Shown: positions 15,838 to 26,478, counted from the stretch's first letter. The stretch: DNA of 64,000 nucleotides from Legionella quinlivanii (GCF_003265995.1 NZ_MVJN01000007.1:185107-249106); one strand, 5' to 3'. Notes: generated by a model not told the origin, from the sequence alone. Numbers and translations: made by a program.

Positions 15838-16683
15838 CTAAATACTCTCCAACTCAGCAATCGCTTCCTCATCAATTACCGTTTCCCCTGTTGAATGAGC
15901 TGTTAGCAGTTCCGATTCAAGATTCTTGAATTGCCATAAATCCTGATCCATCAATTGACTGGGTTTAACGCTTTGCAGGGCATGCAAAATGTTACTGGGA
16001 ATTTTCGGGTTTTCTTCAGCAAGCTGATCAATCAATCTGCCTATTTTTTTTCTTGCCAGATTTTCCTGAGAACCGCAAAGCGTGCAGGGGATAATCGGGA
16101 AAGCCTGCTCATTGGCAAAAGTGATGATATCTTTTTCCTGAACATAGGCTAAGGGTCTTATGACAATATGTTTCTTATTATCACTTAAAAGCTTTGGCGG
16201 CATGGAACGTATGTCGCCATTGTACAATATGGACATCATTAAGGTGCGAATCAAATCATCGCGGTGATGGCCCAGAGCGATTTTAGTAAAGCCATTCTCT
16301 TCGGCATAACGATAAATAATACCCCGTCTCAGTCTTGAACAAAGAGAACAGTAAGTTTTGCCTTCTGGTATTTTCTCTTTGACGATGCTGTAAGTATCAC
16401 GGGTTAAAATTTCATAGGGGATCTCTTTTTCTTGAAGCCAGGCATGTAGCGCCCGATCATCCCAGCCCGGCTGGGCCTGGTCAAGTGTAAAGGCGAAAAG
16501 ATCAAATTTATGATTTGAACGGCGTTTTAAACTGTGCAGTAAAGTTAATAAGGTGAAAGAATCTTTGCCACCTGATAAACATACCATGACTCGATCGCCA
16601 CGCTGAATCATGTTGAAGTCTGCAATTGCCTTACCAGTGTAATGTAAGAGTTTTTTTTCGATAAATGTGGGTGTCGATGACAT
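15838..16683 (-). CDS. ttcA: tRNA 2-thiocytidine biosynthesis protein TtcA
   Basis: 281-residue ATP-dependent enzyme that thiolates C32 of certain tRNAs. The PP-loop is [13 protein letters not shown]; the iron-sulfur/sulfur-transfer cysteines are in [10 protein letters not shown] and CTLCGSQ, and [13 protein letters not shown] is the conserved central motif. The ATG at 16683 ([15 protein letters not shown]) is chosen; a TTG at 16695 in the same frame has no better ribosome site. Length is slightly below the E. coli enzyme. It lies between a repeat-filled spacer and the tolC-like gene, with no obvious functional partner. Confidence 0.95.
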   Translation of the reverse strand: MSSTPTFIEKKLLHYTGKAIADFNMIQRGDRVMVCLSGGKDSFTLLTLLHSLKRRSNHKFDLFAFTLDQAQPGWDDRALHAWLQEKEIPYEILTRDTYSIVKEKIPEGKTYCSLCSRLRRGIIYRYAEENGFTKIALGHHRDDLIRTLMMSILYNGDIRSMPPKLLSDNKKHIVIRPLAYVQEKDIITFANEQAFPIIPCTLCGSQENLARKKIGRLIDQLAEENPKIPSNILHALQSVKPSQLMDQDLWQFKNLESELLTAHSTGETVIDEEAIAELESI

Positions 16684-16775
16684 AATAATATACAACCTAA
16701 AGTCAAGTTTTGTTGAAGGCTAAGCGCATCATAGCCTGTCGAACTAGTAATTAAATAAAGCTTAATGCTTCCAAA

Positions 16776-18149
16776 CTAAGGATGGCGTCGAACTGGCCCC
16801 GGGTTAGGGGGAAATGTGCTTATTCGTGTTGTGGCCAGCCAGGCATTAACTTCCTCAATGTCGTTGGCGTTCAAAGTACCAGCAAGATACTTTAAATTCA
16901 GTAAGGCGTTGATCAAATCATACTGATCACTGGCAAGCTGCCGCTGCGCTTCAAACAGACGTTGCTGTGCATTCACCACGTCAACCATTGTACGGGTTCC
17001 CACCTGAAACTGTGCTTCAGTACTTTCCAGAGAGTTCTGGGTTGAAATCACCGTTTGTCGGTCGGCCTTAACTTTACTGATTCCGTCAACAATCGTATTA
17101 AATGCAATACGGCTATTAACTTCTACATCGCGATACGTTCTTTCTAGCTGCTCACTGGCTGTTTGGAAGTCAAATTGCGCCTGGCGGGTTTGAGACTGAA
17201 CCAGACCACCTTGAAAAGCAGGGAAATTCAAGGCCAGCGCAAGATTTGAATTGCTTTGCCGTGCTGGAATGAAAAAAGAACCATTGCCTGCTGCATTATG
17301 TGTTTGACTGCTGTTACCCTGGATAGTAAGCGTAGGCCAATTACCTGCAGCCTGAGCTTTAATATTCTCACGTGATGAGAGCAGATTATATTTGGCAGCA
17401 AATAAATTATAGTTCTGATTCAGACCCAGATTGATCCATTCATTCACATTATCCGGTTCAGGTTTAATCAGTGGAATGCGGCTGTCGCGCAGTGGAGCAA
17501 GAAATTCATAAACATGGTTGGTCAGTTTGCGTAAATTCTCATTCTGGTTAATTTGATTATTTCGCGCACTGATTACTTCTGCCACGGACTGATCATAAGC
17601 AGCTTTAGCCTCATATACCGAAGTGATAGCATCCAGACCTACCTTAAATCGCTGCTCAGCCTGATCAAGCTGTCTCTTGTTGGCCCGCTTTTTAGCTTCC
17701 GCAAAATTAAGCGTATCTTTGGCCAACAGCACATCAAAATAAGCTTTAGCGGTACGCAGAATTAAATCCTGAGCTGCATTATTAAAAGTTGCTTGCGCTG
17801 CTTTAACGGATGCTTTCGCCTGCTGAACTTTGGCCCAGGCCTGATAATTGAATACCGCCTGAGATGCAGTGACCTGCCATTGATTACTGTTATAAGTTTG
17901 CTCAATGTTCGCGCTCTGGCTCCTTACATCTTCCACGTTCCTGGCAAGCTGAGCAGTCGTTGTCAACTGAGGGTAAAGAGCTGCGCGCGCCTGGGGAAGC
18001 GCTTCATTACTGGACATGTAAGTGCTGTAGGCTTCTTTGAAAATGGGATCATTTTCCAATGCCTGATGGTAAATATCCATCAAATCAGCAGAATAGGATA
18101 TTGTGCATAAACCCACACTCAAAAGACAGCTTAGAAGCGTTTTTTTCAT
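16776..18149 (-). CDS. tolC: TolC-family outer-membrane efflux protein
   Basis: 457-residue outer-membrane channel of type I secretion and tripartite efflux. The start at 18149 gives a signal peptide (MKKTLLSCLLSVGLCTISYS) and has AGGA eight bases upstream; a further in-frame start at 18170 would overlap pcm. Two related OEP halves are visible: residues about 25-225 (DPIFKEAYSTYMSSNEALPQ, SQAVFNYQAWAKVQQAKASV) and about 240-445 (LALNFPAFQGGLVQSQTRQA, FQVGTRTMVDVVNAQQRLFE). It follows the Pcm-type gene by 10 bases on the same strand, so they are probably co-transcribed. Which pump or exporter it serves cannot be told here. Confidence 0.92.
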   Translation of the reverse strand: MKKTLLSCLLSVGLCTISYSADLMDIYHQALENDPIFKEAYSTYMSSNEALPQARAALYPQLTTTAQLARNVEDVRSQSANIEQTYNSNQWQVTASQAVFNYQAWAKVQQAKASVKAAQATFNNAAQDLILRTAKAYFDVLLAKDTLNFAEAKKRANKRQLDQAEQRFKVGLDAITSVYEAKAAYDQSVAEVISARNNQINQNENLRKLTNHVYEFLAPLRDSRIPLIKPEPDNVNEWINLGLNQNYNLFAAKYNLLSSRENIKAQAAGNWPTLTIQGNSSQTHNAAGNGSFFIPARQSNSNLALALNFPAFQGGLVQSQTRQAQFDFQTASEQLERTYRDVEVNSRIAFNTIVDGISKVKADRQTVISTQNSLESTEAQFQVGTRTMVDVVNAQQRLFEAQRQLASDQYDLINALLNLKYLAGTLNANDIEEVNAWLATTRISTFPPNPGPVRRHP

Positions 18150-18159
18150 TGAGCAAGTC

Positions 18160-18813
18160 CTAGAAAACAAATTCTTTGGGTTTTAATCTGTCTACCAATG
18201 GAGGAATATTAGTATCAAACAGGAAGGTTTCATGCCATTGATTATTGTGATCAAGAGTATGTAACTGACATTGCATTACCGGATCTCTTCCTACAATAGT
18301 AATTAACTTTCCACCTGGCAGGAGCTGAAGACGCAGGGTCTCAGTTATTTTTTCGATAGCGCCTGTAAATACAATCACTTCATAGGGCGCTTTATCCAAC
18401 CAGCCGCGGCTCGCATCGCCAGTGATTAACTCGACATTTTTCACATGATGTGTTTGCAGGTTTTTTTTAGCCATATTGGTAAAGTCTGCATAATAATCAA
18501 TTGAAATTACTTTTTTACAAAGCTGGCTCAGCAAGGCGCTGAAGAAACCAGTGCCTGTTCCGACTTCAAGAACGGTCTCATTTCCGCTCAGCTTTAAAGT
18601 CTGTAAAATTTTGCCCTCTTCGAGCGGCGTGAGCATGCGCTGACCATGAGGCAATGGGATTTGCATATCGGAGTAGGCAAATTCCTGCATATTTTTAGGT
18701 ACAAATTCATGACGAGGAAATTTGTCATACAGAGCCAGGATGTTTTCATTTAAGACATCACCTGTTCTTAATTGCTGTTTGACCATATTTATTCGAGCGT
18801 TTTGACTAATCAT
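18160..18813 (-). CDS. pcm: Protein-L-isoaspartate O-methyltransferase family protein
   Basis: 217-residue SAM-dependent methyltransferase of the PCMT family, which repairs isoaspartyl residues in aged proteins. MISQNARINMVKQQLRTGDV and PRHEFVPKNMQEFAYSD match the N-terminal family signature; MLTPLEEGKILQTL and VLEVGTGTGFFSALLSQLCK give the SAM-binding motif I; GDASRGWLDKAPYEVIVFTG follows. The branch that precedes tolC in many proteobacteria is often a Pcm-like paralogue (inference from gene order), so true isoaspartate repair is not certain. It is the first gene of the pcm-tolC pair and divergent from kbl. Confidence 0.88.
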   Translation of the reverse strand: MISQNARINMVKQQLRTGDVLNENILALYDKFPRHEFVPKNMQEFAYSDMQIPLPHGQRMLTPLEEGKILQTLKLSGNETVLEVGTGTGFFSALLSQLCKKVISIDYYADFTNMAKKNLQTHHVKNVELITGDASRGWLDKAPYEVIVFTGAIEKITETLRLQLLPGGKLITIVGRDPVMQCQLHTLDHNNQWHETFLFDTNIPPLVDRLKPKEFVF

Positions 18814-19007
18814 TGAATCTTACCATCTACTTAAGTGACTTAGGCCTTGCTGAGATTTGGCGTGATACAATGCCGCGCCTGAAATTTCAGAAGCTCCTAG
18901 GTTAAAACGTTACTGGCATTTTAGCAAGATTTACCAGCGGGCGCGATTATTATCCGCATAATAATTCATTCTTTTTTGCAGAATCCCCGAGTGCTGCATC
19001 GATTTTC

Positions 19008-19022
19008 TTCACTTCTAGTGAA
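19008..19022. promoter_or_regulatory. Inverted repeat and possible -10 before kbl
   Basis: TTCACT-tct-AGTGAA (19008-19022) lies just upstream of TG-T-TATGAT (19036-19044), which fits an extended -10 about 32 bases before the kbl start. An operator role is speculation. Confidence 0.35.
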
Positions 19023-19075
19023 CAAAGAGAGAATTTGTTATGATTGCATCAGTTTTTTAAATCTGGGAGAACAGC

Positions 19076-20263
19076 GTGCTTGAGCGATTTTTGGATCATT
19101 TGCATTCCGAAATAAATAACCTGAAAAAAGAAGGTTTATATAAGTCCGAGCGAATCATTAGCAGTCAACAGCAAGCAGCGATCGAAGTGAATGGCAAAGA
19201 GGTCATTAATCTTTGCGCAAATAACTATCTGGGTCTGGCAAACAGTCCCGAGCTGATTGCAGAGGGGCAAAAAGCCCTGCAAACCTATGGATACGGAATG
19301 GCCTCTGTTCGTTTCATTTGCGGAACGCAAACGCCTCATAAGATGCTGGAAGCTAAAATCAGTGAGTTTCTCGGAATGGAAGATACCATTCTTTACTCAT
19401 CCTGTTTTGATGCGAATACAGGCTTATTTGAAACGATGCTCGGAGAAGACGACGCAATTATCAGCGATGCCTTAAATCATGCCAGCATTATCGACGGCGT
19501 GCGTTTATGCAAGGCGAGTCGTTATCGCTATGCCAACAATGATATGAAGGATTTGGAGCAACAGCTGATTGCTGCCAAAAATGCCCGTTTCAGGTTAATT
19601 GCGACAGATGGCGTTTTCTCTATGGATGGTATTATTGCCAATCTTCCTGCTATTTGCGATCTTGCCGAAAAATATGATGCCATGGTCATGGTGGATGACT
19701 CTCATGCGGTGGGATTCATGGGGGAAACCGGACGAGGTACTCCTGAGTATTGCGGCGTAGCTGATCGCATTGACATCATTACCGGCACGCTGGGGAAAGC
19801 GCTTGGAGGTGCTTCAGGCGGCTATACTTCTGCCAATGCTGTAATCATAGACTGGTTAAGACAGCGTTCAAGACCTTATTTATTCTCAAATACTCTTGCT
19901 CCGGTAATCGCTCATTCTTCTATTGCGGTTCTTGAGCAATTAGAGCGAAGTAATGAATTGGCGAATAAGGTAAAACAAAATGGCCAATATTTTCGAAAGG
20001 CAATGACGGCGCTTGGTTTTGATCTGGTTCCTGGCGAACATCCAATCATTCCCGTAATGCTTGGGGATGCCGCGCTCGCTGGAAAAATGGCGGATTTATT
20101 ATTGGCTGAAGGAATCTATGTCATTGGTTTCTCTTTTCCGGTTGTACCAAAAGGCAAGGCCCGAATCAGAACGCAAATGTCAGCAGCTCATGAGACTCAT
20201 CATTTGGATCGAGCCGTAGAAGCCTTTGCCAAGGTTGGAAAGCAGCTTGGAGTCATTCAATAA
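19076..20263 (+). CDS. kbl: Glycine C-acetyltransferase (2-amino-3-ketobutyrate CoA ligase)
   Basis: 395-residue PLP enzyme that splits 2-amino-3-ketobutyrate with CoA to glycine and acetyl-CoA, the second step of threonine breakdown. It starts with GTG preceded by GGGAGA. Family marks: [60 protein letters not shown] and the PLP-lysine segment [18 protein letters not shown] (Lys at about 243). The C-terminus [20 protein letters not shown] is typical. tdh, giving the preceding step, follows 249 bases downstream on the same strand, with a palindromic repeat between them. Confidence 0.97.
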   Translation: MLERFLDHLHSEINNLKKEGLYKSERIISSQQQAAIEVNGKEVINLCANNYLGLANSPELIAEGQKALQTYGYGMASVRFICGTQTPHKMLEAKISEFLGMEDTILYSSCFDANTGLFETMLGEDDAIISDALNHASIIDGVRLCKASRYRYANNDMKDLEQQLIAAKNARFRLIATDGVFSMDGIIANLPAICDLAEKYDAMVMVDDSHAVGFMGETGRGTPEYCGVADRIDIITGTLGKALGGASGGYTSANAVIIDWLRQRSRPYLFSNTLAPVIAHSSIAVLEQLERSNELANKVKQNGQYFRKAMTALGFDLVPGEHPIIPVMLGDAALAGKMADLLLAEGIYVIGFSFPVVPKGKARIRTQMSAAHETHHLDRAVEAFAKVGKQLGVIQ

Positions 20264-20327
20264 AGAGAAGACATCTCTCCCCAAGTTGGAGAAGAGTAGG
20301 GGCACTGCCATTAAGTTACGGGAATTA

Positions 20328-20437
20328 TGTCATTCCCGCGCAGGCGGGAATCCATTCCTCAATTGGCATTATAGCGAGTTCAGAGATGGATCCCCGCCTT
20401 CGCGGGGAGGACAGCTTAATATACAATTGAGCTTAAA
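20328..20437. repeat. Dispersed palindromic repeat, family A, copy 2
   Basis: TGTCATTCCCGCGCAGGCGG ... CCGCCTTCGCGGGGAGGACA (20328-20413). The interior (tcctcaattggcattatagc, then gagttcagagatgga) and the right flank (ttaatatacaattgagctta) nearly match the copy at 62.4 kb. It lies between kbl and tdh. Confidence 0.9.
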
Positions 20438-20512
20438 CTTAATAGCAGTCTCTAACTCTCCCCTGAGGGGAGAGAGGACTTTTAAAAATAAAGACAAATC
20501 GATGGGAGAACT

Positions 20513-21538
20513 ATGAAATCACTGGTAAAAGCCAAGCGTGAACCTGGCATATGGATGCAGGATGTTCCTGTTCCAGAATACGGTGTAAATGACGTTTTAA
20601 TTAAAATCCATAAAACTGCGATTTGCGGAACTGATATCCATATTTATTCCTGGGACGATTGGGCGCAGGCGACTATTCCTGTTCCAATGACAATAGGTCA
20701 CGAGTTTTATGGCGAAATTGTCGAGGTAGGGCGGGAAGTTCAAGGTTTAAAACCAGGACAAAGAGTATCCGGGGAAGGACATATTACCTGCGGGATGTGC
20801 CGTAATTGTCGTGCTGGTAAGCGTCACCTCTGTCGTAATACTCTGGGCGTTGGTGTAAATCGTCCGGGTTGTTTTGCTGAGTATCTGTCAATGCCTGCCA
20901 GCAATGTGCTGGTTTTACCGGATGATATAAGCGCTGATCAGGCTTCTATTCTTGATCCTTTCGGGAATGCGACGCATTGTGCTCTTGCCTTTGATGTCGT
21001 TGGGGAGGACGTGCTGATTACCGGTGCCGGTCCTATCGGAATTATGGCTGTGGCTATTGTACGCCATATTGGTGCAAGGCATGTGGTGATTACTGACGTC
21101 AATGATCACCGTCTTGAGCTGGCTCGTCAAATGGGTGCTACCGCTGCGGTGAACGTGAAATACCGTGCCATTAAAGATGTAATGGAAGAGTTGGGGATGC
21201 AGGAAGGTTTTGATGTGGGCCTTGAAATGTCAGGAAACCCTATGGCTTTGAATGACATGATGAAAGCAATGAATCATGGCGGTCATGTGGCCATGCTGGG
21301 GATTCCGCCTCAGGAAACAGCCATTGACTGGAATCAGGTGATTTTCAAAGGTCTTGTGATCAAGGGGATCTATGGACGTGAAATGTTTGAAACCTGGTAT
21401 AAGATGATTGCCATGTTGCAAAGCGGCCTGAATATTTCTCCGGTAATAACCCATCATTTCCCAGTAGATGCTTATCAGGATGCTTTCCAGATAATGGCTT
21501 CCGGGCAATCAGGCAAGGTTATTCTGGATTGGTCATAA
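20513..21538 (+). CDS. tdh: L-threonine 3-dehydrogenase
   Basis: 341-residue zinc-dependent medium-chain dehydrogenase that oxidises threonine to 2-amino-3-ketobutyrate with NAD+. Catalytic-zinc ligands are visible in [16 protein letters not shown] (Cys38 region) and [14 protein letters not shown] (His-Glu). The structural-zinc cysteines are in [20 protein letters not shown], and the Rossmann motif is [23 protein letters not shown] precedes the ATG. Together with kbl it forms the two-step threonine-to-glycine route; the repeat between the two genes may mean separate promoters or an RNA-processing site. Confidence 0.97.
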   Translation: MKSLVKAKREPGIWMQDVPVPEYGVNDVLIKIHKTAICGTDIHIYSWDDWAQATIPVPMTIGHEFYGEIVEVGREVQGLKPGQRVSGEGHITCGMCRNCRAGKRHLCRNTLGVGVNRPGCFAEYLSMPASNVLVLPDDISADQASILDPFGNATHCALAFDVVGEDVLITGAGPIGIMAVAIVRHIGARHVVITDVNDHRLELARQMGATAAVNVKYRAIKDVMEELGMQEGFDVGLEMSGNPMALNDMMKAMNHGGHVAMLGIPPQETAIDWNQVIFKGLVIKGIYGREMFETWYKMIAMLQSGLNISPVITHHFPVDAYQDAFQIMASGQSGKVILDWS

Positions 21539-21564
21539 GTTGAATTGATAATAACGAGAGCACA

Positions 21565-23238
21565 ATGTCGCAATATATTTTTACAATGAATCGGGTCAGT
21601 AAGATTGTAGATAATCAACGAGCCATTCTCAAAGATATTTCCCTTAGCTTTTATCCCGGCGCCAAAATTGGTGTTTTGGGCTTAAATGGTTCGGGAAAGT
21701 CAACCTTACTAAAAATCATGGCTGGTGAGGATCAGAATTTTGATGGAGAAGCAAGGCCGCAACCAGGGATCCGTATCGGCTATCTGGCTCAGGAGCCCGA
21801 ACTCGATCCTGAAAAAACCGTCAAGGCGGTTGTTGAGGAAGGGGTTGCCTCTATTAAAGATAAACTGACTCAGTTTGATGAGATCAGTATGCGTTTCGCC
21901 GAGCCAATGAGTGATGACGAGATGAATAGTCTTCTCGAGAAGCAAGGTGTGCTGCAAGACGAAATTGAAGCCTGCGGCGGTTGGGATCTGGATAGAAAGC
22001 TTGAAATTGCAGCTGATGCCCTGCGTTTGCCTGATTGGGATGCCAAAATCCAGAATCTTTCCGGAGGTGAGCGTCGACGTGTAGCGCTCTGCAGATTATT
22101 GCTTTCAAGTCCCGATATGTTATTACTGGATGAGCCTACCAACCATCTGGATGCTGAAAGTGTCGCCTGGCTTGAGCGCTATCTGGAAGAATTCCCGGGA
22201 ACAGTAGTCGCTGTTACCCATGATCGTTATTTTCTCGACAATGCGGCTGAATGGATCCTCGAGCTCGATAGAGGAGAGGGTATCCCTTATAAAGGAAATT
22301 ACAGCGCCTGGCTTGAGCAGAAAGAAGCTCGACTGGCTATGGAAGAAAAACAGCAGGCTGGCCATGAGCGTGCATTGAAAGCCGAGCTGGAATGGGTCAG
22401 AACGTCACCTAAGGGAAGACATGCCAAAAGTAAGGCAAGACTTGCCCGTTATGAAGAAATGCGCTCCAGAGAATTTCAAAAACGTAATGAAACCAACGAA
22501 CTTTATATTCCGCCCGGCGGTCGCTTGGGTGATCTGGTGATTGAAGCCAATAACATTTCAAAAGCTTACAGCGATCGTTTATTGATTGATAACTTGAGTT
22601 TCCAACTACCAAAAGGCGGTATTCTCGGTATTATTGGTCCTAATGGCGCAGGTAAATCCACATTTCTTAAAATGGTTACAGGACAAGAGCAGCCGGACAG
22701 CGGTGAGATACGTATTGGCGAGACGGTTAATCTTGCGCATGTGGATCAGTTCCGTGATCATTTAGATGACAGCAAGACTGTATGGGAAGAAATTTCAGAC
22801 GGTTTGGATATCATGCAGGTCGGATCTTTCCAAATGCCTTCCCGTGCCTATGTGGGGCGCTTTAATTTCAAAGGTACTGATCAGCAAAAGCGCTTATCGC
22901 AGCTTTCTGGTGGAGAACGAAATCGGGTTCATCTGGCCAAACTATTGAAAAGCGGCGGCAACGTCCTGCTTCTTGACGAACCCAGTAATGACCTGGATGT
23001 TGAAACCCTGCGCTCGCTGGAGGAAGCTATCCTTAACTTCCCGGGTTGTGCCATTGTTATTTCCCATGATCGCTGGTTCTTGGACCGCATTTGTACGCAT
23101 TTAATGGCTTTTGAGGGGGATTCTCAGGTAGTCTTTGTAGAAGGAAATTACAGTGATTACGAGGCTGACAGAAAGCGGCGTCTCGGTGATGAGGCCAATC
23201 GTCCTTCGAGAATCAAATACCGTCGTTTGAAACATTGA
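21565..23238 (+). CDS. ettA: Energy-dependent translational throttle protein EttA (ABC-F)
   Basis: 557-residue cytoplasmic ABC-F ATPase with two nucleotide-binding domains and no membrane part. NBD1 has Walker [15 protein letters not shown], signature [16 protein letters not shown] and Walker [16 protein letters not shown]2 has [29 protein letters not shown] and [12 protein letters not shown]. The arm insertion and the P-site tRNA interaction motif region ([20 protein letters not shown]) lie between them. EttA binds the ribosomal E site and gates the first peptide bond according to ATP/ADP. It follows tdh by 26 bases, so read-through from kbl-tdh is possible. Confidence 0.95.
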   Translation: MSQYIFTMNRVSKIVDNQRAILKDISLSFYPGAKIGVLGLNGSGKSTLLKIMAGEDQNFDGEARPQPGIRIGYLAQEPELDPEKTVKAVVEEGVASIKDKLTQFDEISMRFAEPMSDDEMNSLLEKQGVLQDEIEACGGWDLDRKLEIAADALRLPDWDAKIQNLSGGERRRVALCRLLLSSPDMLLLDEPTNHLDAESVAWLERYLEEFPGTVVAVTHDRYFLDNAAEWILELDRGEGIPYKGNYSAWLEQKEARLAMEEKQQAGHERALKAELEWVRTSPKGRHAKSKARLARYEEMRSREFQKRNETNELYIPPGGRLGDLVIEANNISKAYSDRLLIDNLSFQLPKGGILGIIGPNGAGKSTFLKMVTGQEQPDSGEIRIGETVNLAHVDQFRDHLDDSKTVWEEISDGLDIMQVGSFQMPSRAYVGRFNFKGTDQQKRLSQLSGGERNRVHLAKLLKSGGNVLLLDEPSNDLDVETLRSLEEAILNFPGCAIVISHDRWFLDRICTHLMAFEGDSQVVFVEGNYSDYEADRKRRLGDEANRPSRIKYRRLKH

Positions 23239-23268
23239 TAATTGAATCCTGTGTGGAGATTTCTAAAT

Positions 23269-23853
23269 ATGAATAAGTTGTTTTGGCTGGGGCTAGCCTG
23301 CTCCGTGGGGTTGACCGGCTGCGTTGAATTTGATGAGTCAACCTATATTACGGATGATGCCGGAAAAGTTCACCATACGATTCACTATACTAAAGACAAA
23401 CGAGGACGCGATCATTTTCCCGTTAAAGCGACGGCAACAGGCAGAAAGCAATTTATTTTCGACCCGAAAGCCTATGCATGGGCCGCTTATGATGAAGAGG
23501 GCAATCGGGTTATGACTGGGGCGGCTTCTGGAGGTAAAGACTTCTGTGAAGATGTCGGCCAGCCTTGCCGTACAGTCACCGGTACATTCCGCGTTTATAA
23601 TAAGCGAGGCATTAATTGTCTTTCTGGTGAGTATCCAGTGGAAACAACCGGCGGGGCAAAAATGCCTTACTGTATGTACTTCTATCGCGGGTTTACAATT
23701 CATGCAGGATATGAAGTGCCTTATGGCAACTCAAGTCATGGCTGCGTACGAGTGTTCCCAAGTGCAGCCAAGTGGCTGAACGAGCAATTCATGACCATAG
23801 GTACAGGCGTGACCATTCTTCCTTATTCTGATGATGAAACAACGAATGGATAA
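23269..23853 (+). CDS. L,D-transpeptidase (YkuD) lipoprotein
   Basis: 194-residue lipoprotein. The ATG at 23269 has TGGAGA upstream and begins MNKLFWLGLACSVGLTGC, a lipobox with Cys18. The C-terminal catalytic domain has the YkuD motif HAGYEVPYGNSSHGCVRVFP, with the nucleophile cysteine in SHGCVR. FIFDPKAYAWAAYDEEG and VTGTFRVYNKRG are the usual upstream strands. L,D-transpeptidases make 3-3 peptidoglycan cross-links or attach lipoproteins to peptidoglycan. The gene starts 30 bases after ettA and ends at a bidirectional terminator facing purE. Confidence 0.9.
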   Translation: MNKLFWLGLACSVGLTGCVEFDESTYITDDAGKVHHTIHYTKDKRGRDHFPVKATATGRKQFIFDPKAYAWAAYDEEGNRVMTGAASGGKDFCEDVGQPCRTVTGTFRVYNKRGINCLSGEYPVETTGGAKMPYCMYFYRGFTIHAGYEVPYGNSSHGCVRVFPSAAKWLNEQFMTIGTGVTILPYSDDETTNG

Positions 23854-23858
23854 TCCAG

Positions 23859-23883
23859 AGCCCGGTTGTTCTGCAACCGGGCT
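23859..23883. terminator. Hairpin between convergent ldt-like gene and purE
   Basis: AGCCCGGTTG-ttctg-CAACCGGGCT, a perfect 10-bp stem placed six bases after one stop and eight bases from the other. It probably ends transcripts from both sides, though the T-run is short. Confidence 0.75.
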
Positions 23884-23891
23884 TAGCTCGA

Positions 23892-24383
23892 TCAACGTAT
23901 GATTGAGTTATCCAATACTTTTCGCGCTTGCTCATCTCTGTGCTTCTGAACAGCTTTTCGATATTCCGGATATTTATTACCCAGAATTGACGCCGCCAGG
24001 ATGGCCGCATTGACTGCACCGGCTTTACCGACTGCTAAAGTTCCTACTGGGATACCCGCTGGCATTTGTACAATAGAAAGCAGGGCGTCAAGACCGTCGG
24101 TGAAGGTGGAAGAGGGCATAGGCACACCTAAAACCGGCAATAGCGTTTTGGAAGCGACTACCCCGGGTAAATGGGCAGCTCCTCCGGCCGCAGCAATAAA
24201 TACCTCAACACCGCTTTCCTCTGCTTCTTTAAGATAACTGAACAAGGCATCAGGGGTGCGATGCGCGGAGAGCGCCCGGACTTCATGCGGTATAAGCAAG
24301 CCTTCAAGTGTTTTGCTTGCTTCTTCCATAATTGTCCAATCCGATTTGGAGCCCATGAGAACAGCAACTAGTGGAGTTGACAT
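23892..24383 (-). CDS. purE: N5-carboxyaminoimidazole ribonucleotide mutase
   Basis: 163-residue class I PurE that converts N5-CAIR to [24 protein letters not shown] and [17 protein letters not shown] carry the conserved SxSD and SAHRTP motifs; [17 protein letters not shown] and [19 protein letters not shown] complete the active site. Class I enzymes need PurK to supply N5-CAIR; purK is not in this window and must lie elsewhere if present. It is the last gene of the minus-strand purine block, separated from purN by a palindromic repeat. Confidence 0.95.
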   Translation of the reverse strand: MSTPLVAVLMGSKSDWTIMEEASKTLEGLLIPHEVRALSAHRTPDALFSYLKEAEESGVEVFIAAAGGAAHLPGVVASKTLLPVLGVPMPSSTFTDGLDALLSIVQMPAGIPVGTLAVGKAGAVNAAILAASILGNKYPEYRKAVQKHRDEQARKVLDNSIIR

Positions 24384-24437
24384 ATCGATCCTTTTTTTAA
24401 TTGTTAAAACACAATTTTAGCAGAGAGCTTATTGAAC

Positions 24438-24525
24438 TGTGTCATTCCCGCGAAGGCGGGAATCCATTTCTACCTTGGCACTGTGCCAAATTATAGATGG
24501 ATCCCCGCCTTCGCGGGGAGGGCAT
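24438..24525. repeat. Dispersed palindromic repeat, family A, copy 3 (purN-purE gap)
   Basis: TGTGTCATTCCCGCGAAGGC ... GCCTTCGCGGGGAGGGCAT with a small central palindrome TTGGCACTGTGCCAA (24475-24489). It occupies most of the gap between purN and purE. Confidence 0.9.
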
Positions 24526-24528
24526 GTT

Positions 24529-25119
24529 CTATAAACACTCTGCTTGCATATTTAATGTATGCGCATTTATAGCTCGTATCAATGCCTTTGCTTCCAATGT
24601 CTGCAGCCTGGTTTTCAATAATTCAGGCGTATCATAGGGAAGCACGGGACATTTGAGCTGACAAATAATCGGTCCCTCATCCACTTCTTCGCTGACATAG
24701 TGGACAGTGCAGCCAGAAACACGCTTGCCTGCGGCAAGAACTGCCTTGTGTACCTCCAGATCCATTAAACCCGAAAAATCGGGTAACAGGGAGGGATGTA
24801 CGTTTATAATTTGATTAGGCCATGCTCTTACAAATTTAGCCGATAAAATTCGCATGTAACCGGTTAAAACGATTAAATCAATGGAATGGGATTGCAGTAA
24901 ATCAGATATTTGCTCATCATAAGTTTCACGGCTCATCCCCGCCGGGCTTAAAAAATAGTTCGGTATCCCATTATCCTTTGCTTTTTGAAGAATCAGGGCA
25001 TCATTTTTATTGCTCAATACCAATTTGATTTTTGCCTTCATACGGCCATCTTTACTGGCAGCGATAAGAGGCAGCAAATTGCTGCCTCTTGTTGAACCGA
25101 GGACTGCCAGGTTTATCAT
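24529..25119 (-). CDS. purN: Phosphoribosylglycinamide formyltransferase
   Basis: 196-residue 10-formyl-THF-dependent GAR transformylase (GAR to FGAR). LAVLGSTRGSNLLPLI is the N-terminal phosphate loop; the folate and catalytic region is INVHPSLLPDFSGLMDLEVH (Asn-His with HPSLLP), followed by GCTVHYVSEEVDEGPIICQ with the catalytic Asp. Its start overlaps the purD stop by four bases. LxxFxG in typical PurN reads LLPDFSGL here, where the usual residue is FKG or FPG. Confidence 0.95.
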   Translation of the reverse strand: MINLAVLGSTRGSNLLPLIAASKDGRMKAKIKLVLSNKNDALILQKAKDNGIPNYFLSPAGMSRETYDEQISDLLQSHSIDLIVLTGYMRILSAKFVRAWPNQIINVHPSLLPDFSGLMDLEVHKAVLAAGKRVSGCTVHYVSEEVDEGPIICQLKCPVLPYDTPELLKTRLQTLEAKALIRAINAHTLNMQAECL

Positions 25120-26429
25120 TGAGCTTTCAACCTTTGCATGTGACTGATACGCTGTTCAATCAAGGCTGCAGTTCCTATATCTTTGCGGTGATAAAGGGAG
25201 CCGCCGACTCGGGAAATTTCAGCTTCAGCAAGAACTTCTGCCTCATAGATGGTATTTGCAATGCCTACATAAGCGGCTGTTCGGGAGCCTGTAGCGACGG
25301 TTCGATCATTGATCTGATTCACTGCGCCAAGATAGAGATTATTGGGATTAGTGACGGAATGAATATCAATTTCAAAATTATTTAAAGGCTTATCCGGATA
25401 GCCTTCAGGTACCGCGTATTTGCAAACAGTCGCTTTATTAGCAAAATGAATATCGGTCAGATCCAGTCTTCCTGTAACCATAGCGGCGCAAAGGGTTACA
25501 AAATCGCTTTCAAGTATCGATAAAACGTTTAAGGCCTCAGGATCTCCCATGCGCGCATTGAATTCAATCACATAGACCCCTTCTGCTGTCGCAATAAAGC
25601 TCCCGTACAAAAAGCCAATATATTTATCCTGGCATTCTGATGTTAATGCATGATATACCGCATTATTAATGGCCAGAGCGGTTTGAACTTCGTTTTTGGA
25701 TAGAAAGGGCAGACTGTGATTGGCGTCGGAATAGCTTCCCATTCCCCCGGTATTGGGGCCTTCGTCACCTGCAAAGGCTCGCTTATGATCCTGAACCAGC
25801 GGCATCGGAAACAAGCGGACACCGTCTGCAAAGCACATAAATGAGAATTCCTGGCCTTCCAGTTTCTCCTCAATAATAATGGATTGGTTTTTTGCGAGAA
25901 TTTCGTCACAGAAGGACAGCGCTTCCTCTTTGGAGTGAAGATGCTCTCCAAAGAGCTTGACCCCTTTACCACCCATGAGCCCATTGGCTTTGATGACATA
26001 ATTATTGTTTAAAGAATCAAGAAAGGACTCTATACCTGACATTGAATTAAATGTTCTGTAAACGGGCAAACCTGGAATATGATATTTTTGCATCAGGTTT
26101 CTTGCGAACTCTTTGCTGGTTTCAATACGGGCCAGACTTTGTTTAGGGCCAATAGTCGCAATGCCAATCTGCCAGAGCGCATCGGCAAGTCCCATTTCCA
26201 AAGGGGCCTCTGGTCCAATGATACATAGATCAATGGCCCATTCATGTGCCTGATGAGTAACCTGACCGCAATCAGTTATATCGCCTGCCAGATAGTCCTG
26301 AGTCAATTGCCTGATACCCGCATTGACTGAAGAACCAATGCAATATATTAAAGGTTGTTGGGGTGAGCGATGCAAGGCTCTAACAATAGCGTGCTCACGG
26401 GCACCTGAACCGATAATCAGTATTTTCAC
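25116..26429 (-). CDS. purD: Phosphoribosylamine-glycine ligase
   Basis: 437-residue ATP-grasp enzyme making GAR from phosphoribosylamine, glycine and ATP. It starts with LIIGSGAREHAIVRAL; IIGPEAPLEMGLAD, ATP-grasp segments YVIKANGLMGGKGVKLFGE and IIIEEKLEGQEFSFM, and VIEFNARMGDPEALNVLSIL with metal ligands are all clear. PQRAF-type segment reads QDHKRAFAGDEGPNTGGMGS. It lies upstream of purN (ATGA overlap) and is separated from purF by a palindromic repeat that fills the 160-base gap. Confidence 0.96.
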   Translation of the reverse strand: MKILIIGSGAREHAIVRALHRSPQQPLIYCIGSSVNAGIRQLTQDYLAGDITDCGQVTHQAHEWAIDLCIIGPEAPLEMGLADALWQIGIATIGPKQSLARIETSKEFARNLMQKYHIPGLPVYRTFNSMSGIESFLDSLNNNYVIKANGLMGGKGVKLFGEHLHSKEEALSFCDEILAKNQSIIIEEKLEGQEFSFMCFADGVRLFPMPLVQDHKRAFAGDEGPNTGGMGSYSDANHSLPFLSKNEVQTALAINNAVYHALTSECQDKYIGFLYGSFIATAEGVYVIEFNARMGDPEALNVLSILESDFVTLCAAMVTGRLDLTDIHFANKATVCKYAVPEGYPDKPLNNFEIDIHSVTNPNNLYLGAVNQINDRTVATGSRTAAYVGIANTIYEAEVLAEAEISRVGGSLYHRKDIGTAALIEQRISHMQRLKAQ

Positions 26430-26478
26430 AGCAATTTTTTCCTATTTTTTGATATTTATAACAATGTTCTTTATCAAT

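Noticed and set aside
15621..15875. 84-residue minus-strand ORF in the gap before ttcA
   Set aside because: Made of nested repeat sequence and ends inside ttcA.
20226..20516. 96-residue plus-strand ORF between kbl and tdh
   Set aside because: It overlaps the kbl end and runs through a palindromic repeat; composition is not protein-like.
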